57,051 nt of DNA from Nannocystis exedens. GTDB taxonomy: Bacteria; Myxococcota_A; Polyangia; Polyangiales; Polyangiaceae. The stretch spans positions 1 through 57,051 of the forward strand of contig CAMAVR010000017.1 in the NCBI GenBank assembly GCA_945861885.1, written 5' to 3'. The notes under the pieces are model-generated. The model was not told the origin of the DNA. It did no database searches and saw nothing but the letters and a program-made list of their open reading frames with translations. Shown one piece after another: positions 15,614-24,833 of this stretch. Both the position numbers and the translations under genes were made by a program. How positions within the stretch are numbered: the stretch's first letter is position 1; every line of letters begins with the position of its first letter.

Positions 15614-16462
15614 CTAGTGCAAGGGCCCAGCAAAGTCGAGAGGAACGAAGTGCAAAAACAGCGCACGCGCCGCTTCGGATTGCGAAAGGGCATTTCGGTA
15701 ATGAGGCAACTGCCGGCCGCGAAAAATGACAGCATCGCCAATGCCGAGGCGGATTTCGATCGGCGATGGTGAATCCGAGTGCTCGATGAACAGCGGCCAC
15801 GCCGATGCGCGCTCCAGCGACGGCACTTCGCCCAGCCCGATCGACACGGTGTATTCGCATTGCACGCGATCGGTGTGCTTTTCGAGAACGGCGCCGCGCC
15901 GATAATTCACCAAGTACGCGTACGACGCTTTGACCGGCTCCTCGACTATCTGCTGTACAAGTGGCGTCAATTGAGCGTGAACCGATTCGGCAACCGGCTC
16001 ATTGTGCGCGCACCAGCGGTCGGACTGCGCATCGATCGTCATGTAGCCTTCGGCGGCGAGGTCGGCGCAGTACCGGCCTAGCGCTGCTGCGAAGTCGACC
16101 GGCAACAGCGAATCAACTATGCCGACGCCGCGTGTTCGCAGTGCGACGCGTGCGGGTTCGATATTCGGCTTGTGCCGAGGCCATATCAGTAACGCGCCGA
16201 ACTCGACACTGCGCGCAATCTGCTTAGCATCAACAATCAGGCCCAGGTCTTTCGCGACTTGAACTTCTTCCAACGAGAATTCAACATCGTTCGTTCCGGG
16301 GGCGGTAAGTCGATTCAATAACTCCCACGCGACGACATGGGGCTTCTCAATTCGCTCTCGCACTCGCCCCCGCCTCGCGACTGGCGCATCGATCAGAAAC
16401 GCCGGTGGATCGCCCTGTTCGACCGTGATGCGCGCGTGGGGATTCACAACGATGGAATTCAT
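15614..16462 (-). CDS. Fe(II)/2-oxoglutarate-dependent oxygenase-like protein
   Basis: A 282-residue protein whose second half has the double-stranded beta-helix iron site: HTD (His196, Asp198) in VLEKHTDRVQCEYT, a distal His254 in RGRQLPHYRN, and nearby Arg residues for the co-substrate. The first 90 residues form a small mixed domain that could be a winged-helix peptide-binding part similar to those of peptide maturases; this is speculative. The ATG at 16462 has a GAGGT ribosome site inside the end of the cupin gene. Such enzymes hydroxylate or otherwise oxidise proteins and small molecules. The small lipoprotein encoded in the same operon is a possible target. Confidence 0.7.
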   Translation of the reverse strand: MNSIVVNPHARITVEQGDPPAFLIDAPVARRGRVRERIEKPHVVAWELLNRLTAPGTNDVEFSLEEVQVAKDLGLIVDAKQIARSVEFGALLIWPRHKPNIEPARVALRTRGVGIVDSLLPVDFAAALGRYCADLAAEGYMTIDAQSDRWCAHNEPVAESVHAQLTPLVQQIVEEPVKASYAYLVNYRRGAVLEKHTDRVQCEYTVSIGLGEVPSLERASAWPLFIEHSDSPSPIEIRLGIGDAVIFRGRQLPHYRNALSQSEAARALFLHFVPLDFAGPLH

Positions 16463-16469
16463 CGGAACC

Positions 16470-17735
16470 TCATGCAACGTCGCGAAAGAGGGGAGCGAAT
16501 ACGGGTGAGTTCTGAAAGCTCACGCAGAGCTCCGCGATTGCCGGCGCCTGCCGTTCGACATCGTTTGAGTTGTATTCCACCTTGAGTTGCTCAACGACGG
16601 CGTCAGGCCGCCGGTGCTTCAGCATGATGTCGAACACGCGCATCGCGTTCGCATCAAGGGCGACTCCAAGTGGGCTCGCTTTGGGCGTTGGGCCACTTGC
16701 AAGGATACTTACCCAGTTTGAAATCAATTGCGCAGGTTCAGCGTCGGGAAAGAGGCGCTTCAAATGAGCCTGGATGTCGCTCCAGCTGGTCGCGTTGATG
16801 AGCAGCGCCAGAAAAAAGCGATGATCGGACTCAACGATGTCTTTGCGTCGAAGCAGCAAATTATCCTGACGAAAGAGCTCTTCGAATACCGGTCGCCCGT
16901 ACCGCTCAAGGCGTTTGTCAGATGCGATCACAACATCAAACAGCTGCCAAAAGCAATCGGGCGGCAGTGCGTGCTGGGCTCGTCGCAAAAGCGTGAAACG
17001 CGATGACGTATCAGCTTCGGCGCTGTACCGGTGCGCAAGCTCGTCTGCCTCTGGCCACCCCGCAGAATAGGCGAGAACGACGATCTCGCGCCTCTTGTCG
17101 AGCTTCTCCGGCGGCGAGTTTGGATCGTATGCGATTGAGGGCTGCAAGTAGCTGAGCTGGGGTTGCGCGCCGACTGCGGTGATGCTCCGAAGCACGACCG
17201 TCAGCGACGGTCGCTCAAGGTGAAAGAGCGAGTGAATGAACTGGGCGCCCGAGTCGATGCGTCGCACATCGCCGCGCCGCAAAAGCTCGCTACCGATCGT
17301 TTCAAGTGAACCAAACTGGAGATGCTGGCTGCACCGCTCGCGCTCTTTGAACGCAAACGTCGTGTGCAAACTGGAGCCGGATAACACTGCGAATGCGCCG
17401 TCGAACCCGTGTTGATGAATATTCGGAGCCCCATCGAGCCATGCATAGACATCAAGGAGCAGACGGTCGGTCCGCGCGACTGTTATCGCTGGTTCTCCGA
17501 ACTCGGATTTCGGGTCGAATTGTTGGGGAAACGGAAAGCCAACGACAAGCGAACGCATCAGCTCTTTCGCCGCATCATCACTGAAATACGGGAGCAAATG
17601 GCCAAGTGCATTCTCCGCGATTCCGGCGAACGAACCGTCGTCGTAGTCGTGCTGGCGCCAAGCGCAGTCGGCCTCGACGGCTGCTTGCCGCAACTTCTTC
17701 AGTATCCCGACCGAGTTCGAATGTTCTGCGACCAT
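16470..17735 (-). CDS. Cupin-domain protein of unknown function
   Basis: A 421-residue protein. Residues 105-120 (NIHQHGFDGAFAVLSG) form a cupin motif with metal-binding His107 and His109. A second motif, GDVRRIDSGAQFIHSLFHL, adds His168. The C-terminal 220 residues are helical and not recognised. It starts at an ATG with a GAGGT ribosome site overlapping the end of the peptidase gene, so translation is coupled. Cupins act as oxygenases, isomerases or sensors, and nothing here settles which. Its place next to an oxygenase and a peptidase suggests a peptide- or amino-acid-modifying pathway. Confidence 0.65.
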   Translation of the reverse strand: MVAEHSNSVGILKKLRQAAVEADCAWRQHDYDDGSFAGIAENALGHLLPYFSDDAAKELMRSLVVGFPFPQQFDPKSEFGEPAITVARTDRLLLDVYAWLDGAPNIHQHGFDGAFAVLSGSSLHTTFAFKERERCSQHLQFGSLETIGSELLRRGDVRRIDSGAQFIHSLFHLERPSLTVVLRSITAVGAQPQLSYLQPSIAYDPNSPPEKLDKRREIVVLAYSAGWPEADELAHRYSAEADTSSRFTLLRRAQHALPPDCFWQLFDVVIASDKRLERYGRPVFEELFRQDNLLLRRKDIVESDHRFFLALLINATSWSDIQAHLKRLFPDAEPAQLISNWVSILASGPTPKASPLGVALDANAMRVFDIMLKHRRPDAVVEQLKVEYNSNDVERQAPAIAELCVSFQNSPVFAPLFRDVA

Positions 17736-17737
17736 GG

Positions 17738-19897
17738 CTACCTCATTTGCTCTAGTGCAAAAGCCAACATCTCCGCATCGATTTCGGCGCGATCTTTGAC
17801 CGAACCCGAGCCGCTATGCCCAGCACTCTGCTCAACGCGCAGTAGAACTGGCCCACCCGTCGATGCCGCTTGAAGCGCGGCTGCGAATTTTCGCGCGTGC
17901 ATCGGGTCGACACGATCGTCGCTATCGGCCGTAGTGATAAGAGTTGCCGGGTACCGCACGCCTTTGCGGACATGGTGATACGGCGAATAGGCAAATAGCG
18001 CGCGAAAATCGTCGGGATTTTGTGGGTCGCCATCTTCCGACACCCACGCCTTGCCGATTCCAAAGAGCGGCGAGCGAATCATGTCAGTAAGTGGCGAGGC
18101 GCATAGAACGGCCGCAAAGAGATCGGGGCGCTGGGTTTCTGCCGCTGCGACGAGCATTCCACCATTCGACCCACCGTAAATGGCCAATTTCGGAGGCGAC
18201 GTCCACTTGCGATCGATGAGCGTTGTTGCGGCAGCAATGAAATCGTCGAACACGTTTTGGCGCTTGCGCCCCATTCCAGCGAGCCGCCATGCGTCGCCGT
18301 ACTCGTTACCGCCGCGCACATTGGCGAGCACAAATGTCCCCCCTTGCTCAAGCCACGCATAGACGCGCGGGATGAACCGCGACTTTTGCGAGATGCCTAG
18401 ACCGCCGTACGCATTGAGCAGCGTCGGGTTGTCGCCCGTGGCGTGCGCGGTGCGCGGTCGTGCGATGAACATCGGGAAGCGCGTCCCGTCCTTTGAAACG
18501 GTAAAAGTCTGTTCGATGATGAAGCGTGATGAGTCCAACGCTGCGTCTTCACGCACCTGAAGTCTCTCCTGTTGGCCTGATTTGGCATCAAGAGCGAAGG
18601 CTTGATGCGGCTCGATGAGTGATGAGTACGCGTACGTCACTTCGTCATCGGCGCCAGAGCCATAAATGCCGTAAACCGAGCCCATCGCCGGCAGCGGGAT
18701 CAGTCGACTGTCGGTGCCGTCGTGCGCGATGTTGTCGATGCGGTCGATCGCATCTTGTGACGTGACGAGCAGCAGTCGCGATCGGGTCGCCACGAAATTC
18801 TCGATTACGCGGTCTTTGCGTTCAGAGACGACTTCGCGCCACGGGGCCGCGAGGGACGCGTTGAGGTCGACCGCCATGAGCCGAAAATTCGGCGCGCCGT
18901 CGTTTGTGAGAATGAAAAGTGTGTGGCCGGAGACGTGGGTGTCGTAGCTAGCGTCTTTACCGGCGGTGATATCGACCCAGGTTCCCGGCGCAAGCTTTGT
19001 ATCTTGCACGAGCAGGTCGGTATGAATTGCGCCGACATATCGAACGGCCACGAGCCAACGGCCATCTTGAGAGATATCGATGTGCTCCCAGATATCCGGC
19101 TTACCGACGGCGCCCCGAATCACGGCGTCGCTTTGCGGAGGCGTTCCGATCTTGTGAAAGCGAATTTCACTGAGTGCACTGCGGTCGGGAGGAGCAACAC
19201 CCGGCTTTTCGGGCGTGTACCGATAATAAAACCCGCTCCCAGTTGGCGCCCAGGTGATCGGCATGTCGCCCGAATCAAATATGTCGTCGATTGCTTCAAG
19301 CGCTGTCGCGTCGCGTTCGTCGATGCGAAATATACGAATTTCGCCGTCGTCCGCGTTGTTCTCGCTGACCACGATAGCAACGTGCTTCCCATCGGGCGCG
19401 GGCCACATATTTCGAAGCACGAGATTGCCGGAGCCGTTGGGGTCGAAAACTGAAAGCGACCGGCCATCTTTCATCCGCACCCGGAGCGCCGTTTTGTCCT
19501 TGCCCGATGGGGTATTGATGATGAACGTTCGACCGGCGACGAGCCGTGGAACAGCGGACAAGTACATGCCGCCGAGTTGAACGATTCGCTCCGCCAGGGG
19601 GGCGCGCCGGGGAAGCCGCTTTAGATAGCGCTCAGCAAGCGTATTTTCAGCGGCAACCCACGCGGTTGTCTCTTGCAAGCTGGCATCTTCGAGCCACTGG
19701 TACGGGTCACGCACCACCTGACCGTGTAAGGTGTAGTTCGCATCGGTAACGCGCGCGCGCGGGTACTGCGAACTGTCGATGCGTACGTCATGGTTTGCAA
19801 CGTGCATCGTGGCGCAAGCGCCCACCAAAAGGATGCCTCCGGCTAGGACTATCTGGAGAAAGTTAGTGCATCGCTTCGGCTTTTTTGGGGTACTCAT
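17738..19897 (-). CDS. Prolyl oligopeptidase (S9A), lipoprotein
   Basis: A roughly 719-residue serine peptidase that cleaves short peptides after proline. The catalytic triad is visible: Ser577 in GGSNGG, Asp near 661 in DDRVDP and His694 in SAGHSGSG. The segment YQWLED near the N-terminus and the beta-propeller that follows are typical. A lipoprotein-like signal (LVGAC at about residue 28) indicates a periplasmic or outer-membrane position, unlike the cytosolic enzymes. The ATG at 19897 is preferred over an upstream TTG. It sits between the small lipoprotein and the cupin gene. Some peptide natural-product pathways use this family to remove leaders, so that role is possible. Confidence 0.9.
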   Translation of the reverse strand: MSTPKKPKRCTNFLQIVLAGGILLVGACATMHVANHDVRIDSSQYPRARVTDANYTLHGQVVRDPYQWLEDASLQETTAWVAAENTLAERYLKRLPRRAPLAERIVQLGGMYLSAVPRLVAGRTFIINTPSGKDKTALRVRMKDGRSLSVFDPNGSGNLVLRNMWPAPDGKHVAIVVSENNADDGEIRIFRIDERDATALEAIDDIFDSGDMPITWAPTGSGFYYRYTPEKPGVAPPDRSALSEIRFHKIGTPPQSDAVIRGAVGKPDIWEHIDISQDGRWLVAVRYVGAIHTDLLVQDTKLAPGTWVDITAGKDASYDTHVSGHTLFILTNDGAPNFRLMAVDLNASLAAPWREVVSERKDRVIENFVATRSRLLLVTSQDAIDRIDNIAHDGTDSRLIPLPAMGSVYGIYGSGADDEVTYAYSSLIEPHQAFALDAKSGQQERLQVREDAALDSSRFIIEQTFTVSKDGTRFPMFIARPRTAHATGDNPTLLNAYGGLGISQKSRFIPRVYAWLEQGGTFVLANVRGGNEYGDAWRLAGMGRKRQNVFDDFIAAATTLIDRKWTSPPKLAIYGGSNGGMLVAAAETQRPDLFAAVLCASPLTDMIRSPLFGIGKAWVSEDGDPQNPDDFRALFAYSPYHHVRKGVRYPATLITTADSDDRVDPMHARKFAAALQAASTGGPVLLRVEQSAGHSGSGSVKDRAEIDAEMLAFALEQMR

Positions 19898-19955
19898 GAA
19901 CAACAACTGCGCGTAAAATTATTTTAAAGAATCGGTCCGATTCTTCGACAGATCG

Positions 19956-20249
19956 TCAGTTGTCATGCGGACCCCTTGGTGGCAAGTGCTCAACCTTCAT
20001 CTCTGCGCGAGAACGAAAGTCGATCTTGAGCGATCTTGAGTCGATTACGAAGCGCGGAGCAGAAACAGGCGTCGCGGGGGCTGCTGCGGCGTGCGGCTCC
20101 GTCACGCTCGGGTCATCCTTCTGCTCTTCCTGCACTGGTTCGTTCGCACTTGTCGCACTTGCGCATCCGGACACTGCTGCACTTGCCGCCGCAATCGACA
20201 AGAGCACCGACGTGGATGCGCCCAAATCGTTTCGATTTTTTCGTTTCAT
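19956..20249 (-). CDS. Small lipoprotein or secreted peptide of the kinase operon
   Basis: A 97-residue protein with a signal sequence ending in AVSGCAS, a low-complexity Pro/Ala linker, and a basic tail FVIDSRSLKIDFRSRAEMKV ending LPPRGPHDN. Its ATG overlaps the stop of the kinase gene by four bases, so it is translated from the same message. The layout (secretory N-terminus, linker, short distinct tail) recalls the peptide at 12767-13096, although the sequences are not alike. The Pro-containing segments could be substrates for the oligopeptidase encoded next. It may be a second peptide precursor or just a structural lipoprotein. Confidence 0.6.
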   Translation of the reverse strand: MKRKNRNDLGASTSVLLSIAAASAAVSGCASATSANEPVQEEQKDDPSVTEPHAAAAPATPVSAPRFVIDSRSLKIDFRSRAEMKVEHLPPRGPHDN

Positions 20250-23137
20250 AAGTTTTCTCTCTTGCTAATGACCACGGCTGTTTCGCAGCCGAGCGTCGAC
20301 ATGATGGTTTTCGCTTCGCGAGCGCTACGGCTCTCTTTCATTCGTCCCCACCGGTCCACGACGACCTTGAACGCGGCACACGCGTCCGCGGTGCGCCCGA
20401 GCGCGTGGTAGGCTTGGCCAAGTTCAAGATTGGCGAGCGTATGCGTGATGGGAAATCCGACGGCAAAGCACGACTTGGCGCCCGCCTCGAGAAATGGAAC
20501 CGCTCGATCCATGTCACCCGCAAGCCGGAAAGCACGCCCGGCGAACACTTGATCGTCAGGGTGCATGATCTCAGGGCGAACAATAGCCGGCATATGCGCA
20601 ACGGCGTCAGCGGCGTCGTTGGGAGTCCGAACCGACATCGCGAACAAGGCGGACCATGTCGTCACCGCCGATTCGTCATCAGCCCTGAGCGCCTCCCCGG
20701 CTCGATTGAAAGAGCCGCGAAGCTCTTGGCGCCGAACGTCACCGGCGAGGTATCGACCAGCTTCAAACCATCCTGCGAACGTCGACCTGTCGGTCTGCAA
20801 CCATGCAGCGTTGCGTTCGAGAAAAGCGCGCGCGGTCGTCGCGGCTGCTTTCACGTCATTGGTCTCTAATTCAAGCAGCATTCGATATCTTTCCGGATAA
20901 GCATGTTCGTCTTCTTCCGGATGGATTCGAGTCACCGATTCCCACCGCGACAGAGCTGATTTTGCGGACTGAAGGTCACCGCTGAGAACAGCGAGGTCAA
21001 ACGCATGCTCGGCTTCGTCTCGCGGTCTCAGCTCAGGCGGGTCATAAGTCGCCACCCGGTCTAGAACTTCGCGCGCCGCTTCGAGCGATGCACCGCGCCC
21101 CACCATTGCCATCGCTAGAAGCGCGTGAGCGCGGCTCGACGATGGTTCGGCAGCGATCATGCTGCGAACAAGCGATTCCATCCGCTCGCATCGCCCCCCC
21201 AGCCCTTCCATCCACGCGAAAGTGTCGAGGCAATAGGTGGCGCTTGTCGAAACGGATAGACATTTCTCATACTCCTCACGCGCTTCGGAAACGCGCCCGA
21301 GCGCAAAGAGAGCTCGCGCGCGAGCCGTACGCGCAATGACCGAAGTGGGTGCATGCGACAGAACAACGTCGGCGAGACGCAAGGCGATCGGGTAGGCGCG
21401 CGCAAATATCAACGGAACGAGCGGCGTCGGATTGCTCGGGTAACGCTTGATCAGGCCGCCCAATCGCTCGACGAGATCACTCACCGACGGCGGAATGCGG
21501 CGATTTGCCTCCAGTGCGGCAAGAAGGTCGCGATCGTATGCGATGAGTTGCGACCGCTGTTCGACGGCGCGCGAGTAGTGATCTCTTGCAATGTTCCCGG
21601 GGAACGGGTCGAGCATGAATGCGTAAAGGTGCGCGGCGGCAAAGCCAGAATCGACGCTGGCAGCTTTTTCAAAATGCTCTTGCGCAAGATCGAACGACGC
21701 ATCGCGCATGGCTTGCATTCCCGCGTCGAACGATCGTTGAGCCTCGACATTCGGGTTGATGACGGCTGATTCATCGTGTGGGCTCTCAGCCAACGCCAAT
21801 GCATAGCGATGGCGTCCCAAAGCAAACGCAGCGGTTGCCAGAAGAGCGGAACAAATGCCTGCCGTCGCAATTTGTTTCGCTCGTAACGGAAGTGTCTCAC
21901 GTCTCTGCGGGACCGTCGGCCGCCGCAGTTTGGCTGACAACTCGTCAAAGTCGCGAAAACGATTGTTGCGATCGATCGAAACACATTTGGCGATCACCGA
22001 TGCCATGGCCGGCACGATGCCGTCCTTCAGCAACCGCCCCGTTTCGAGTCGTTGAAATACGTCCTCGCGATCGAACGAACGGCCGCTCAATAGTTCGTAT
22101 GCGACGAGACCCCAGGCGTATTGGTCGGCGCGAGCGTCGAGCGGATAACCGAGAAGCTGTTCGGGCGCCATATATCGGGGAGTTCCGAGCAACCCGGTCG
22201 TACGCGTGTCGACTTGAGTGGGAGCAAGTGCTTTGGCGATCCCGAAGTCGACGATCTTCGCAGTTCCGCCAGCCGTGAGTACGACGTTTTCAGGCTTGAT
22301 ATCCCGATGCATCACACCGCGGCGATGGGCAAAAGCGAGTGCCTCGGCGACTTGAAGTAGCCACGCCATGCGCTGGTCAAATGCGGGGGCTGCGCTCTCG
22401 ATCGCTTTTCCTAAATTGCCTCCTTCGCAAAGCTCCAAAACCAAATACGGCATCGAATCAAACTCGCCGGCATCGAAAATCTCGACGATGTTCGTGTGCT
22501 TGAGAGCCGAGACGACACGGGCCTCGGTCAAAAATCGCGACTTCAATTCGGCCGACTCGCGCGCGTTTCCTTGACCGTCGAGGCGAATTACCTTGAGCGC
22601 CACTTCTCGCTGCAGCGTCAGGTCGTGCGCTCGATAAACTTCGCCCATTCCTCCGTGTCCAAGCAGCGTCAGGATGCGATAACGATTCGCGAACACTGCA
22701 CCGTCGAGAAAATGGCGCGGACGCGGAGAAGCATCGGACGGGACGGCTCCGTCAATTTGCGGAGTGCCGAATATTTTTTCGGCGTGCTTAGCAATGTGCG
22801 CGTCGTTCAGAGCAAGTTCGGCGATGTGCCATTGTCCAAGTGTGCCCCGGCGAAGAAATCCATTCGCTTTTTCTTGAGCGAGAAACCGCCCCAGCTCGGC
22901 GGCCGTTGCCGCGAGGTGGACGATGAAGACATCGCCGAGAGTCCCGTCCGCGACGAGAAAGGTTGCCGATGTAGACGTCGATTCAAGACACTCTTCAATT
23001 TTTAGGTGGGGCGCCAGTGGCGTCAACGAGTCCCGCGGTTCGCATGACGCATCTACAACCCATCGCGCGCGGAGGAGGTCATTTGCCCCCTCGTTACGTG
23101 CACGCTCCGATTGTTCCGCGTTGACATCGCCCGACAT
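20246..23137 (-). CDS. Ser/Thr protein kinase with membrane segment and TPR tail
   Basis: About 963 residues. An N-terminal 140-residue segment of unknown fold precedes the kinase domain, which has LLGHGGMGEVYRAH, the catalytic Lys at about 182, HRDIKPEN at about 277 and DFG at about 297. A membrane segment (IATAGICSALLATAAFALG, about 422-440) leads to a tetratricopeptide-rich tail of about 500 residues. The final 90 residues resemble those of the kinase at 6287-8953. This one keeps the RD motif, unlike the other. The ATG at 23137 is chosen over an upstream TTG. It is the first gene of the operon that runs through the small lipoprotein, peptidase, cupin, oxygenase and sigma factor, so it may regulate the pathway it is made with. 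Confidence 0.85.
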   Translation of the reverse strand: MSGDVNAEQSERARNEGANDLLRARWVVDASCEPRDSLTPLAPHLKIEECLESTSTSATFLVADGTLGDVFIVHLAATAAELGRFLAQEKANGFLRRGTLGQWHIAELALNDAHIAKHAEKIFGTPQIDGAVPSDASPRPRHFLDGAVFANRYRILTLLGHGGMGEVYRAHDLTLQREVALKVIRLDGQGNARESAELKSRFLTEARVVSALKHTNIVEIFDAGEFDSMPYLVLELCEGGNLGKAIESAAPAFDQRMAWLLQVAEALAFAHRRGVMHRDIKPENVVLTAGGTAKIVDFGIAKALAPTQVDTRTTGLLGTPRYMAPEQLLGYPLDARADQYAWGLVAYELLSGRSFDREDVFQRLETGRLLKDGIVPAMASVIAKCVSIDRNNRFRDFDELSAKLRRPTVPQRRETLPLRAKQIATAGICSALLATAAFALGRHRYALALAESPHDESAVINPNVEAQRSFDAGMQAMRDASFDLAQEHFEKAASVDSGFAAAHLYAFMLDPFPGNIARDHYSRAVEQRSQLIAYDRDLLAALEANRRIPPSVSDLVERLGGLIKRYPSNPTPLVPLIFARAYPIALRLADVVLSHAPTSVIARTARARALFALGRVSEAREEYEKCLSVSTSATYCLDTFAWMEGLGGRCERMESLVRSMIAAEPSSSRAHALLAMAMVGRGASLEAAREVLDRVATYDPPELRPRDEAEHAFDLAVLSGDLQSAKSALSRWESVTRIHPEEDEHAYPERYRMLLELETNDVKAAATTARAFLERNAAWLQTDRSTFAGWFEAGRYLAGDVRRQELRGSFNRAGEALRADDESAVTTWSALFAMSVRTPNDAADAVAHMPAIVRPEIMHPDDQVFAGRAFRLAGDMDRAVPFLEAGAKSCFAVGFPITHTLANLELGQAYHALGRTADACAAFKVVVDRWGRMKESRSAREAKTIMSTLGCETAVVISKRENL

Positions 23138-23255
23138 GCGTGGTCTGTACCGCAAATTGTCCAACGATTACAGCGCCACGTGAGGCTGCGACTGCCCTCG
23201 ACGGCTGCGTTCTATGTTCGGTTCAAAATTCGAACGCTGCCAGATCGCTACAGTC

Positions 23256-23735
23256 TCAAACGAGCGGCCATTCCAATTCGAGAGCCGAGCCGACTGGCGT
23301 CGCCTTCCAGCGGCCGACGAGCTGACGCATCCGCTCGCGAACGCCATCGATGAACGCCTCCGTTATCCACGTCGGAGCGACCGTTTCGCACAGTCTCGCG
23401 TAGGACCGCAGCGCCTCTACTATCTCGGAGGTTCCGCGCCCCTTCACGACGTCAGACAGTGCGCCAACGATCTGCTCAATGAGCGGGAGCTCGGAGCTCT
23501 CGACCCCCATCGCCGTTCCGGATCGATCGTTCATGTCGGCGAGGGTCTTGCCGCGCGCGAGCAGCCCCCAAAACCCGTTTGAGAGCTGCGCTTCAGACTC
23601 GACTGCGAAATGAAGCAAATCATGCACTAAGTAGCTGCGTGTCTCGCACGTAACCCTTTCGCGCGCGCCGTTTCCACGCTCGATTTCGAGCACATGGCGT
23701 TCATCAGAGAGTTTGCAAAACCGGATACGCACCAC
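23256..23735 (-). CDS. Conserved hypothetical protein
   Basis: About 159 residues from a GTG near 23735. The N-terminal part VRIRFCKLSDERHVLEIERG, then RERV, TRSYLVHDLLHFAVESEAQL and SNGFWGLLARG, resembles uncharacterised proteins found in many proteobacteria. I cannot assign a function. The rest is helical. It lies upstream of the kinase on the same strand but is separated by about 120 bases. The start is uncertain because no good ribosome site is visible. Confidence 0.55.
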   Translation of the reverse strand: MVRIRFCKLSDERHVLEIERGNGARERVTCETRSYLVHDLLHFAVESEAQLSNGFWGLLARGKTLADMNDRSGTAMGVESSELPLIEQIVGALSDVVKGRGTSEIVEALRSYARLCETVAPTWITEAFIDGVRERMRQLVGRWKATPVGSALELEWPLV

Positions 23736-23845
23736 CAATAGAATGCCATACGGTGCGCTCCGGTCGAGCAAATGGCGACGACGGGAACGGCGACATGACG
23801 AGGTCAAGTCTGACCGGCAGACCGAGAATGTGGTAACGCGCGTGG

Positions 23846-24778
23846 ATGCGGAGATTTCTCTTTTGCGTCCTTCTACAGGCCGCCTGCGCGGCGAGAGCAG
23901 GGGGTCCAAGTGTCGCCCGCCCGCCATCTATCGTCGATGTCGTGGTTACGGTCGACGATCTTCCGAGTCACGGCCCCTCGTTCACCGGCATCGACCGGGT
24001 CGCCATCGCCGATCGCATGATTGCGACATTTCGCGCGCACCGGCTCCCACCTGTCGTCGGATTTGTTAACGGACAGCGCGCCGACAATGCAACGAACGTG
24101 GTCTTGCAGCGCTGGCTCGCGTCGGGCAATCGACTCGGCAATCATACTTGGTCTCATGTGAGCCTCAATGACGCGTCGATCGACGCGTTCATTCGGGAGA
24201 TTGAGCGCGGCGGCACGTTTGTCGATTCGCTTGCGCCCCGCTCATCGAAACTTTTTCGCTTCCCATTTTTGTTTGAAGGGGACACCGAAGCGAAACGCGA
24301 TTCCGTTCGCGATTATCTCGCCGGTTCAGGCATTACTGTCGCGCGGGTGACGATCGACGCCGATGATTGGGCCTTCAATCCCCCGTTTGCGCGATGCATG
24401 ACAAAAAACGATTCAAAGGCAATTGCTTCGCTTCGCGAAATGTTTGTTGCGGCCCATGGTGTCGAACTCGCCCGAATGCGGCAGTTGACGCGAACGCTGG
24501 CAGGGCACGAAGTTGCACAAATTCTCTTGCTTCATATCGGCGCAGCCGACGCCGACGCTCTCGATTCATTGCTCACCGCCTATGAAAACGCCGGCGTCCG
24601 ATTCGTTTCACTTGAGAGCGCCCTCGCCGATCCGTTCTACGCGACGGAGGTGAAATCGACCTATCGATTCGGTGCCGCACTCCCCTATCTGATTGCAAAA
24701 GAGCGCCACGTAAAAGCGCCGGTGGAACCCCCACCTGCGCGACACCAGCAATCGCGATTGGACGCTTTTTGTAGATAG
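23846..24778 (+). CDS. Secreted polysaccharide deacetylase (NodB homology)
   Basis: A 310-residue enzyme of carbohydrate esterase family 4 type, expected to remove acetyl groups from a cell-wall or capsular sugar. A signal peptide (MRRFLFCVLLQAACAARA) precedes the NodB domain. The metal and base residues are TVDD (Asp37, Asp38) and the HTWSH motif (His100, His104), with RFPF as a further family motif. The 5' end overlaps no gene. Divergent from the hypothetical gene. Confidence 0.85.
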   Translation: MRRFLFCVLLQAACAARAGGPSVARPPSIVDVVVTVDDLPSHGPSFTGIDRVAIADRMIATFRAHRLPPVVGFVNGQRADNATNVVLQRWLASGNRLGNHTWSHVSLNDASIDAFIREIERGGTFVDSLAPRSSKLFRFPFLFEGDTEAKRDSVRDYLAGSGITVARVTIDADDWAFNPPFARCMTKNDSKAIASLREMFVAAHGVELARMRQLTRTLAGHEVAQILLLHIGAADADALDSLLTAYENAGVRFVSLESALADPFYATEVKSTYRFGAALPYLIAKERHVKAPVEPPPARHQQSRLDAFCR

Positions 24779-24833
24779 GTATGCCGTCCGGGCATCTCCC
24801 TCGATGAGCGATGAATACGGTACCGCTATCATT

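Noticed and set aside
21035..21060. A further GGCGACTTATG sequence on the minus strand resembling the transfer promoter
   Set aside because: It lies within the kinase coding sequence and lacks the GGATACT half at the required distance.
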